Shown: positions 53,939 through 64,000 of the stretch, piece after piece | Position numbering within the stretch: the stretch's first letter is position 1 | Layout: each line of letters starts with the position of its first letter | Source of the DNA: Coturnix japonica | Lineage: Eukaryota; Chordata; Aves; Galliformes; Phasianidae | Assembly: GCF_001577835.2 (NCBI RefSeq) | Contig: NC_029541.1 | Location: 4,025,141-4,089,140 of the forward strand | Length of the DNA: 64,000 nt | Direction: 5' to 3' | Notes under the pieces: generated by a model | Told to the model about the DNA's origin: nothing | Database searches by the model: none | Seen by the model: only the letters and a program-made list of their open reading frames with translations | Translations under genes and position numbers: made by a program

Positions 53939-54535
53939 TGCAATCCCCGCCTGCCTGCAGGAGCGGGGGCAAGAAGGGGGATTTCTCGTGCTTTAAAGGA
54001 AACAAGAGGCTGAGCATGCAAAGGGAGGGCTCTGCTCTTGCCGTGTGTGAGACAGAAGGAGGGAAGGGAACCGAAATGATGGAAAAAGCTGCTCTGGGTT
54101 CAGTGTGGGGCTTTTGGTGCTGCTAAAGAGGAGAGAGTGAGGGAAGGAGACCCAGGGCAGTTGGAAGAAAGTGGACTCTATCGCCCTCTCCCTGGCGGCT
54201 GCTCTGATCCCTTCTCCTTCTTCTCCTTCTTCTTCTTTTTGCTAAATAATCCCAGCCAATTCCAGTTCTGCAAGAGAGCAGCAGCAGCGGCGGCGGCGGC
54301 GGCGGCGATGAAGGGGGGAAGCAGGCGCCTTGCACTGGTGCTGGGGACCTGAGAAAGGGGAGTGGAAAGGAGAGCCCCATCCAAGCAACGCCCTTTTTCT
54401 CCCAGCCTTTCTTTCTTTCTATTTGGCTTTAGCTACTCCTTCCCGGCTCCCCCCTCGCACCCCCAGGCTGGGCTCTGCCTGCAGGAATTTACAGTCTGCT
54501 CTGGAGGAGCAGGGCCAGTAGCCATGGAGACTGCT
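53939..54535 (-). promoter_or_regulatory. SCUBE3: SCUBE3 5' flank and probable promoter/5'UTR
   Basis: Upstream of the SCUBE3 ATG on the minus strand there is a GC-rich region with a trinucleotide repeat (GCA then CGG, 54278-54307) and an RFX X-box-like GTAGCCATGGAGAC (54518-54531, plus strand). No clear TATA box can be placed with confidence; the transcription start is unknown. Confidence 0.45.
54278..54307. repeat. (AGC)n(GGC)n trinucleotide repeat
   Basis: About four AGC units followed by about six GGC units lie 340-370 bases upstream of the SCUBE3 start codon, probably in or near the 5'UTR. Confidence 0.85.
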
Positions 54536-56379
54536 TCCCTGGGAGCAGGGAGGTCAGGCGCAGACCATGGGTGATCAATGCATCAATGCAAAGCCCCCCG
54601 CAACCCCCAGACCCACCCCGCGCCTCGCAGCCCCTCGGCCCGAAGGGCTCAGGGTGGTGGTGGTGGTGGGGAGAGGGGGAGGCATCTGCCGCCAGAGGGA
54701 AAGAAAAGGGAAAGGAGAAATCAAAGTAGTGGGGGGAAAAAAAGAGGGGAAAAAGAAAGAAAGAAAAAAACCCAAGCACACAATAAAAGGAGTTTGCAGA
54801 TGCCGCGACCTGCGGCACGGGGGAATGGTTGCGCCGGTGGGAGAGCTCTGAAAGAGATGGGGAGGGAGGACTGGGGATAAGGGGGAGGGAAACACAGGGA
54901 GAAAAATGTGCTTTTCTGAGATGTTCAGGGCTTTTCTGATTGTATGCAGGAGCCTCTCGCAGCCTGGCCCTGCATATAGGACCCCACAGCCCTGCGCCTG
55001 CATCCCCTGCCCTGGCATCAGCTCTAGGGGTGCAGTGGGGAGCTGAGGCAGGGACCCCGCCGTGCTGCTCTCACGGCCTCATGTGTCCCCTTTTGTCCCG
55101 GCAGACCCCAAAGATAAAAGAAAGGGGTCTGAAAACTACAGAGAATGCACAGCTAAGCTAAAGTGCCGGCTGCCGTCCTGCACTGAAAAGGAGAGGGTGC
55201 TCAGCAGAGCAGGAAGGCGCTGAAGAGTCCCCGGTTCTATTTGTGCTTTCCTTACAGAAACAAAAAATGCACAGCCCTTGGGTTGCCATCACAGTGTGCA
55301 GGGCCTGCAGGGAGGAGGTGCAGGGAGGAGGTCTGCACAGCCAAAGGCAGCAGCCGAGGCTCCAGCCGTGCCATCCTGCACCCTCCAGGTGCTGCCAGCA
55401 GCAGGGACTCCATGCAAAGTGTCCAGTCCTAAACCCACAGAGGAGCTGACCCCTATAGAGTGGTGAGGGACCATGGTCAGGTGCAGGACAGATGCACAGA
55501 GGTGAACAAGAAACCCATAAGGGCAGCGCTTCACCTGCGGGATGGGCCCAACAACTCACTGTGCCAAATCCGAGCAGTGACGGACCATCAGCCTCACAGC
55601 ACTGCCTGGGGAGGGGAGAAGGAGCAGCAATGATTATTAAAGCTGTAGAAAAAAGCATCACGTAGGGAAATACCAACACAGAGCTGTCACTGTTGGGATG
55701 CATCGGGAGGGGATCGCGATGCACAAGCAGGAACTGGAAACTCCCTGCTCCTCCATTCCAGGCGCCCACATCCCACCCCATCATCTTTTATCATCATAAC
55801 CAGAGGAAAACGAAACACTCCTTTTGCTCTTTTCCTTTTTTCTTTTTTTTTTCCCCTAACCTGCCTTCTAAATCTGGAGACCGATCTCAAGGCACGAGGG
55901 ACAAGAGCTTCAGCTATGTTGATTTATAACCGGGCTTCTAAATTACAGGTTTACGCATTAGTATAAACACCCATAAACCAGCCCTAAATACACAGTATCG
56001 TATGTAAGCAAAACGCCAAAACACCGGGCGGCCACGTGACAGCACGGGGGGAAGGACGGGCTCAAAGTGCCTCGGCTGGGCTGGCACCGGCCAAGGGCTC
56101 CCAGTTAAACCAGTGCATCGTGCTGGGAGTGGGTCTTGCTCTAAAGGAACCATGGGGAGCGAAGGGGCTGAGCCCCACGCGTGGCTCATCCAATGGGGTT
56201 GGGGAGGAGTTGAGAAACACCCTAAAAAGTTTGGATTTCTTCCCAAACTTTGCCAGAGATCCACAGGGAAGGATGGAAGAAAGGTCATGGACATCAGCTC
56301 CTGCCACTGGGAGCCCTTCCAAGGCAACTGGGACAACAGGGCAAGGCAAAGGGCATGGCTGCTATGGGACGTGCACGTG

Positions 56380-56399
56380 TGTGTGTGTGTGTGTGTGTC
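56380..56399. repeat. (GT)n dinucleotide repeat
   Basis: About nine GT units in intergenic DNA upstream of SCUBE3. Confidence 0.85.
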
Positions 56400-58346
56400 T
56401 GGGAGGAGCAGGGCTCTCCTCCCCGCCGCCTCCGCTCCCCGTGGAGCACTTCTGGGCAAAACCCATTTTGCTTTGGCTTCACGTAGGGCCAGAAGATTCG
56501 GGTCCATTGTGCTGCGGCACTGAAGAGTCGGCGTGGAATCGTCGACCATGCTGAAATGGTTACATGGGGAGTAATGAAAATTTACTGCACCCTGCTCGGG
56601 TCGCCAGCCAAGAAATAAAAGCAAAAAGATCACAACAGGCATTTTTTTAATTTGAGGCAGAATTAAAAAAAGAAAGGATCCGCACTTAGAAAATAACAAC
56701 CACATCCACAGATCAAAGCAGCTGCTCTGCTCTCATTCTGGGTTTTAAGAGATTTCTGCAGCTACGGGGATGTTTACACAGGGAGAGAGATACATACATT
56801 GTGCTGTCTTGATGCTGCCTCTCCCCCCTTCATCTGGCAAAACATTCCCTGGGAGGCAATATGAGGTCATTCTTAGACCCTGCGTTGTTTTCCTCAAGCT
56901 GCAAGCCTTCGGGGCAAGAGGCAATTCAGTTCCCATTAGCAAACACACATTTGCACTTGGAACCTTCCCATGTACATCCTGATGAGGAGCTCTGGGCTGG
57001 GGACAGGACCGGCCCTTACCAGCTCCTCATGGCACCCAGGGGGTCACCAAACTACGGGAAGAGGCTGTGGGACCTGGCACCTCCTGCAGCCCAGCCTCCC
57101 CGTTACCGTGGCTTCCACCACTTTTATTATACAAGTGGGGCTGCGTGGCTCTGAGGAGCACTAATGGGCTATAAAAGTCATTTTCCCCTCTGCCTTGTTG
57201 TCTCATGACTGTCGGGAGCTTGGATCCCGCTCCAAAGCCCATGCAGAGATGGAGGCTGTGGGAAGGTGCCCATGGATGCTCCCTTTGTCTCCTTGCATCC
57301 ACCCGTTGGTGCTCCATGGGCAGCACTGGTTTCTCCAAAGCCAAGTCTGGCTTATGATTTCCCCCCCACGCTATCAGTCTGAAATCAGACTTAGCATGAA
57401 TGTAATGTCGTGCTCTATAAACGAGCCACATCTTCAGCACTGCCTGCGCATATTTGCACAATGATGGAGCCAGAAGGGATTTCTGAGGCTGTGCAAGAGA
57501 CTGCTGCAAAGTAATAGTGAACACAAAGCTCCCATAAAGGACCTCGGGGCTTGCAGAACCAGCTATTGAATCAATAAATGGGTAGGGGCACCAGAGGAAG
57601 AGGCCGAGGGGTTAAACCACAATGCTTAAAGTACAGAGAGCCCGGGAGGACCAAAGGCACAGCCCTGCCACTGCCCTGCACTGAAGGGAGCTGGTGGTGC
57701 CCCCAGGAAGCAGCTGTTGTGATGTTCCACTGCCCCATTGAGGGGTGTGAGTCTGACTGGGAACAGAACGGGCTATTTTTAAGAGCAGCAAGGAGAACAG
57801 TGCATTCAGCAACGAGCCGACAGCTCGGCCCGTCCTCATTGCGAGCTCCTGGGCACGGCGCTCCCTTCCCCAACCCACCACTTCATCACGGGGCCTCCAA
57901 GGGGACAAGAAGCACCAAGTCCTGCTAAACGACTGCCTGCCCCCCTGTGATGCCTTTTTTCCAGTGTCGTAGACCTTCCCAAAACGACGTCCTTGTTTGT
58001 CATTCCCCCCTTTGCAGCAGGACAGGCTGACACACGCGGAGGTGAGATGACGAACACGGCGTCACCAGGAAGGTCGATGGCAGCGCCAGGAATAGCCCCG
58101 TTCCCAGCTAACCACTAACCACACTTATCCCAGAATAAGGGTCCCTTTTTCCAGCTGAATTTATAACAGCTTGCTAAGTGACATAAGCTCTTACAGAAAT
58201 AGGCAGGCTTTTATTCCAGAATAATTACTGGGAAATCACACTACGGCGTGCAGGGGGTGTAATTACACTGGTGTAGCTGCTGCTGGTGGATCGTGCCCCA
58301 CGCACCGGCAGCTCCCTACAGCTTTTACCTTGTCCTGCTTTTCCAT

Positions 58347-58556
58347 GAATCATAGAATCATTAAGGCTGGAAAAGACCACGAAGGTCACCGACCATTGGT
58401 TCATCCCCTCCATGCCCTCTAACCACGTCCCTCAGTGCCACATCTCCATGGTTTTTGAGCCCCTCTGGGGATGGGGACCCCACCAGCTCCCTGTGCCAAG
58501 GCTGGCGGCTCTTAATATCCAATCTGAACCTCTGAACCTCCCCCGGTGCATCACCT
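58347..58556 (-). mobile_element. CR1 LINE 3' fragment
   Basis: The plus strand has GAATCATAGAATCATTAAGG, then CTGGAAAAGACCACGAAGGT, CACGTCCCTCAGTGCCACAT and CTCCATGGTTTTTGAGCCCC. These are antisense CR1 tail landmarks. It is a 5'-truncated copy of about 210 bp on the minus strand. Confidence 0.92.
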
Positions 58557-60262
58557 ACAGACCATCACTGGGCAGAATGTGACAGATCACCCCTTATAGT
58601 GTTGTTAATCACATTTCCCATGGAAGATGCCCAACAACAGACCTTTCAGCTCCTGCAGCCAGCAGCTGCCTTTTGTTACCCCAGACCAATTCAGCAACAC
58701 GCTGTGTCTGCTTCAAGTTCATCCCCAGCACAGTTTTGGAGCAGGTGTTTTATTTTAAACACATTTACATCCCACCAGGTAAAATCCAGCTCAGAGTTCA
58801 GATTCTGCTGATCTGAGGCCTGAAAAGCATCTCTGCCACGAGCTGCTAGAACACATCCTATTTAATGACCCTCAGATCCAAACTGATGGTATTTATCAGG
58901 CGCTGAGAGGTCCGGGTATCCATTGAGAGCACCATCTGCCAAGAGCAGAGCTCACTGCTCAGAGCACACCGCAGGAGGGCGAGGGTTAATTCGGCACCAG
59001 TGACACCGCTTTCACTCCAGGACCCAGATGCGTGCGTTTAAAAGCAGCACTTCTCTCCTTAAAATAGTTTATGATTCTTAGCCGAGGATAAATCCAACGC
59101 CCCCGAGCAGAAGGAGACCCATTAATTCCTGAGTTTTTTCACGCCGTAGTAAAGCAGCGATTTTATTTGCCCGAGCCGTGTAAGATGTCAGTCATTTTCC
59201 CACTTGCATTTCCATATACACTTTAACAAGGCATCAGTTTATTTCCAGAAGCCCCAGCCAGCCCCGAGCCAACCACGTCAATATTTTGTCGCTGACACAA
59301 ATGCCACCATCACTGGAGTCAATAGTGTGCTCTGGGGGGGGTGTCTTTCCTTTTTATTTTCCTTTCTTTTTAAAGCAGTGTTCCCCTGCAGTGATGTATG
59401 TACAGCTCTTAAAATACAGCCGGTGACACCAGCCATCCAGAGAGGCTTACCTAGGCACACAGGCATTGCTTGAAGGGGTGAAGAACACGACTGGAGGGCA
59501 CTGACCTGACCAAAGGCATTTGCTAATTAATTCATTCTTCCAAGAGACTTAACTGCCTCTTGCCTTCGGAAACCAAAGTGAACCCGAGCCAAATCCAAAG
59601 CCTGTCGGAAAACACGGAGGGACCCTTAGTGCCTGCAGAGGACTTCAGGGCTGCAGCGCTTTCAAACAGCTCTCTGGTGCCAGCAGCCAGGCTCCGAGCC
59701 AAGCCAAGGCTTCCCACTGCCCACACTGCTCCTCGGTGCTGATGCTGGGGAGCACAGAGCTCAGGGTATGGGACAAGATGGGGCATCCCCACCTTCCTTA
59801 GTCACCTCCTGTGATGCTGTTTTGGGGTTTCTCCTGCACCCTGCACTGTTATCTTTGGCACACTCTCCTGAGAACTCTGAGGTTTCCTGGTCCAGTGGGA
59901 AGGCAGCACAGTGGGCCCATCCCCCTGGTCAATATGGACACTACACTTGTGCCCCAGGGCTCTGGACATCACCTTGAGCACCGCTCTGCATCCTCACCTT
60001 GCAGCACCAAAGCTGGGTGCCCTCAGCAGTGACACACCGCCTGCTGCCCTCCAGCCCTGCACACCACCCAGGGCTGAGCAAACCCCATGTCATCCCCCCT
60101 TGTACCCCACACGAGCAAAGGGATGAGAGGAAATCGGAGACCAAACTTCCCCCAGCTGGGAAAGCCCTGCAGGATCCCCCCTGTGATCCTGCACTGGAGA
60201 ACAGAGCGGCCTTAGTGTGTCAACAAGCCCTAAACACCCGAGGGCATCTGGAAGTGAGATGC

Positions 60263-60285
60263 CATTATTATTATTATTATTATTT
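60263..60285. repeat. (ATT)n trinucleotide repeat
   Basis: About seven ATT units followed by a T run in intergenic DNA. Confidence 0.9.
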
Positions 60286-60738
60286 TTTAATTTAAAACGA
60301 ACTTCTTAACCTACAGGAAAGTAAACGTTCTTCGAGGATGGCCAAGAAAACCACGCTGGGATTTTCCAAATGTGCATGACTGACTGTTTATGAGCAGAGG
60401 CTTCCAAACGCAGAAATAAATGCCTCGCTCTCAGCAGGTTTTCCTTTCTATATTTACCCTCACCTGAAATGAACATTATTGCACACTGCAACATTTATTC
60501 CCTCTGATCAGGGGAGCGGGTGAAGAAACGAACCAGCCGCAACACGTCAAATAAATTGTTAATCTGCTGTTTGCATTGGGGCCGGGGGAGGAGGGAGTCC
60601 CAAGGCCTGGGTCCTGCATACAACTTCCCTGGCAGTTCCATTGGAGCTCTGTATTTTCCCCATTGCAGCACACAGCTTGGAGTTCTCTCCAAGTCCCTGT
60701 TTCCCCCCCCTGGGGTGTTTCTCAATGAGGGAAGTTTC

Positions 60739-60763
60739 CATCCATCCATCCATCCATCCATCC
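60739..60763. repeat. (CCAT)n tetranucleotide repeat
   Basis: About six CCAT units in intergenic DNA. Confidence 0.9.
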
Positions 60764-61467
60764 CAAGGACAGGTTCCCCAGGTGGTGTGAGCGCTCTTGC
60801 TGATGCACAAAATGGCCACAGAACCCTATAAAGTCTTTCAGACAAGAGGCTGAGCCTTTGCAAACCGCATCTTAACGCACGGCTGACCACTCAGCTGTAA
60901 AATCTCTCCTAATCCCAGCCCTTGGGAGAGGAGAGGACAGGGAGATCAGCTGCTTCTGCAGGACGTCGGCCCCATCACATGGCTCCCTCGGTCACATTCG
61001 CACCCACCACCACGTCCAAATCTGGGCTTGACCTCCCATTTACCTTGGAGTTCCCTACAGAATCGCGCCAGCCCAGAGAGGGGCTCACACGGCCCCGGGG
61101 AAACCCAGAGTTAATTCCCTCCCTTTTCACTTTTTGGAGAAGCCCATCGTTGCTGGGATTGCTTCACAAGCCTTTCCCCAGCCAACCACTCCGAGAGCAT
61201 TTGCGTTAATCCAGATTAACTAACACGAAGCAATTTAGATAAACCGCATTCAGCCAAAACACCTTTGAACTTTTTTTTTTTTTTTCTTTTTGGATTGGAA
61301 TCCCTGCCCCAACGCTGTGTGTGGTTCGGGCCTCCCCACACCGCGGCATCGCCGGAGCCGAGCTCTCCACCAAGCAAGAATTGAGTCAAGTCAGCAAATA
61401 CAAAGATTATCCAAAGGCGCCCAGCCAGCCGGTGCTTTGCCAAAAACACCCCAAACCACGTACAGGA

Positions 61468-61575
61468 GCAGAGAATCCTTAAGGCTGTTAAAGATCACCA
61501 AGTCCAACCATCTACCCATCCCCAACATGCACGTCCCCCAGCGCTGCAGCTCCATGTTTCTTGAACAAGGATCCA
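61468..61575 (-). mobile_element. CR1 LINE 3' fragment
   Basis: The plus strand reads AGAATCCTTAAGGCTGTTAA, then AGATCACCAAGTCCAACCAT and CGTCCCCCAGCGCTGCAGCT and CCATGTTTCTTGAACAAGGA. This is the antisense tail of a CR1 copy, short and 5'-truncated, on the minus strand. Confidence 0.85.
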
Positions 61576-64000
61576 ACAGGGCAAAGGAGCGCGGCGAGCA
61601 CCTTTTGGCACCAGGCTGACTTTGTGACCACAAAGTGAAGCCCTCCAAGCCTCAGTTTACCCAGAGCTGACCTGTCCCCTGAGTACACGATGACGGGTCG
61701 GCTCGCAACGCGCTGACATCAGGCGCTGGCCACAGGAGGCTGGGCTGGGTGAGCAATGGTTTGCTGAAGGTGGCCAGACCCCACCGCCCGGACACGTGCA
61801 CCCAGATTGAGGCGGCTACAACCCGCATGTATGGGGTGTCTCGTGGAGATGGTCACGCTCTGGTTTAGGAGGAGGGAATTAATAGCTGCTCTAGTCATTG
61901 GTGAAACATGTAGCGCACCGCGGGCACGTACACACCTAACACATCCATGCCAAAGCAGCAGAGGAAAGCCGCCAACCCAACCGGCTCCCAAACTGCAACC
62001 AGCAGCTCCAGCAATCTCAGCACCAAACCAGAACTGTGCAGCCCAGCACCTCCATCTTCTCACCCGGATAAGACAGACAGTAACACTTCATTGGCCCGCA
62101 GGGGAGCTACGAGCTCCTCAGGATCCAGCTGCCTGCCCACATATTCACACCGGCATCCAGCACTGAAACAACCCTGCTCAATGAGCTCCGCTCCCAGGTG
62201 ATTTGGAGCAGGATACACCAGGAAGTTTGCTTTCGGCCGCCCCAGTCGGCGCGTGGGTGTGTAAACAGTGACCGACTTCACTGCAGGTTCGCCTCCTTTA
62301 AATGGGGACTTTCACATTCGTCAGACTTGAAAAAACAACGCCAACTTTTCAACCAAAAATCCATTTCCCCTTTCCATTGGCTGCGGCCAAAGGTATTTCT
62401 GTTTGAACGAGAGGGCCCTTCCCTCCCGCTGCCACCTTGCGGCACCCAGCAAAGCAAGAGCACAGGGTGCTGCTGTGCAGAGTGCTGGGATGTGCAGGGA
62501 TGGCACTCGGAGCCCTTTGCTCTCCAGGGCAGATGCTTGGATTGAAGGAGAGGTGATGTGATCACAGGGGTTACAAACTTGGGAGGTTATTAAAGGGTGA
62601 ATTGAAAATAACCATGCAAAATAACTATTGCCTCTTCTGGGACTTCAGGACTTATAGACCTGGACCGTGCTCTGAAATGGGGAGATGAGAGCAAACTGAA
62701 GTTATCAGTGAGCTGCACTGCTTTATTTTCTGACATAAGCAGCATCTCAGCTTCTTTGCATGAAGCTGAAGGTCAGAAAGAGGCAGAAGTGGGATCACAT
62801 GAAGCCAAACAGGGAGAACTGTGGGGAATTCCCAGACAGGATTTGGACCAGACTGTCCCCATCAAAAACCTCACTGGTTTTATATCTCACAGTGCTGCCT
62901 GCCAGCCCATTCCTGGTGCTCGGAGCAAAGCAACAACCCCCAAAGCCTCCTTGACCCCCAGCATGTCTGTAGCAACTCCTTGGGATGAGCCCACCGTGTC
63001 ACTGATCCTGCACGTGCAGGGATCTATCTATCTTGCTCTATCTTTGAGCAAGAGGAAAGGGCTGTCTGCACACTGGGGTTTTCCCAGCTTGTTTCTTGGC
63101 AGCATCCAGCCCCAGGCCAAGGGCTGGTCGTTATCTGCTGTCACTGCAGCATTGCCCAAGCCGAGCACTCTCCCCTTATTGCTTTTTGATGGGATAATTT
63201 TACAGCTCCGTAGGAGCCTGAGGAAATCAGCTGGTTTAAGGAGGTCGCTTTAACGCAACCCTGTGCTGCACATGCACAGAGGGACTGCCATGGGTTCAGG
63301 TTATGGCTATAGCCCCTCCTGGCATGGAGTTGTTTACACAACTAAATGGGTTCCAACTCATCAGCTGAGCTGCATTAATTGTACCCTCAGCCCGCTACAA
63401 ACCCACGGCAATGGTGGAAACCATTTAAAAACACGCACAGGCTGTTCTCCATCACAGCTGCAGTGGGTGAGGAGGGCTGCAGCTTCACACAGCCCAGCTG
63501 TGAGGCTGTAACTAATTACGTGTGTAATGAGGTTGTCTGTCCCCACATGGTGCCAGTGTTGGGCCTTCCATCCTCAGCTTTTCTCCATCCAAACACCCAG
63601 AGCTCCTCAGCCTTTCAGAGACTGGACAGAGCTGTTTTACAATGGGCGAACCCAGCTCTGCCTGGAGCCCCCCCAGCACCAAATGCATGGCCTGCTCATG
63701 TTATCCACTCCGACAGGTCTAAGGTTAATACCCTGCCGGCTGACAGCTGCTAAGACACAGCTCTTGGTACAAAAACAACCAGCCCCGTGCTGCTGCTGTG
63801 ACTCCCACAGACTGTGGATGGTGCAGAAATTCCTGCCATTCCTCTGAGGGCAATGGGAGCCGGCAATGGGAGCCGGCCATGGCCTTTTGTTCAGCTGCAG
63901 CCCATAACCCCCCGCAGTACACATAATGCAGTGACTCACTGATGGGGCAGCAGAAGCTCCAGAGCCAGCAGCCTTCTTGCTGTATTTCCCCCCAAAAAAC

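Larger units (their letters stand above)
54536..64000. other. Intergenic DNA upstream of SCUBE3, no recognised gene
   Basis: No exon of a known family is visible on either strand. The region holds two CR1 tails, simple repeats and several AT-balanced unique blocks (58110-58260, 58850-59250, 62190-62420) that could be distal regulatory elements of SCUBE3. Human TCP11, the neighbour upstream of SCUBE3, is not seen. Confidence 0.5.

Noticed and set aside
54536-64000. Hidden gene such as TCP11 upstream of SCUBE3
   Set aside because: No frame has recognisable TCP11 or other family sequence, and open frames are short and scattered.

Overview
The window is nuclear DNA from a bird, most likely chicken or another galliform. 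The evidence is several antisense 3' tails of CR1 retrotransposons, small GC-rich introns, and coding sequence close to the human orthologues but not identical. The gene set (SCUBE3, ZNF76, DEF6, plus RPL10A) matches a human chromosome 6p21 neighbourhood, which in chicken I would expect on microchromosome 26. The species and chromosome are inference.

Layout from left to right. Positions 1-6420 hold no recognisable coding exon. A C-rich degenerate repeat (6420-6690) leads into a CpG-rich promoter-like block (6690-6960) with CRE, CCAAT, ETS, ZNF143-type and YY1 motifs. This is probably the 5' end of the next minus-strand gene, by synteny PPARD. DEF6 follows on the minus strand (11 exons, 16692 to 7815, polyA signal near 7320), with a 26-copy 10-bp minisatellite just upstream of its start. 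ZNF76 is also on the minus strand (13 coding exons, 24011 to 18468, seven C2H2 fingers). RPL10A is on the plus strand (6 exons, 24500 to 27358, polyA signal 27368) and shares a compact head-to-head promoter with ZNF76. SCUBE3 is on the minus strand (22 exons, 53938 to 30539, 3'UTR probably to about 28.25 kb) and fills most of the right half. Positions 54.3-64 kb have no recognised gene; they hold CR1 tails, simple repeats and AT-balanced blocks that look like non-coding regulatory DNA.

By my splice reconstruction each of the four genes gives one open frame with lengths near the human proteins: DEF6 626 aa, ZNF76 535 aa, RPL10A 217 aa, SCUBE3 985 aa. The four proteins do not form a pathway: DEF6 is a Rho-family exchange factor of lymphocytes, ZNF76 a promoter-binding zinc-finger factor, RPL10A a large-subunit ribosomal protein, and SCUBE3 a secreted signalling glycoprotein. 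I see no CRISPR array, operon, virus-like element or novel multi-gene system. The most interesting points are the position of RPL10A between SCUBE3 and ZNF76, the symmetric ZNF76/RPL10A promoter with a TCTCGCGAGA palindrome, the 10-bp CpG minisatellite at the DEF6 promoter, a GC-AG intron in DEF6, a degenerate seventh finger in ZNF76, and a pure 50-base C run inside SCUBE3.
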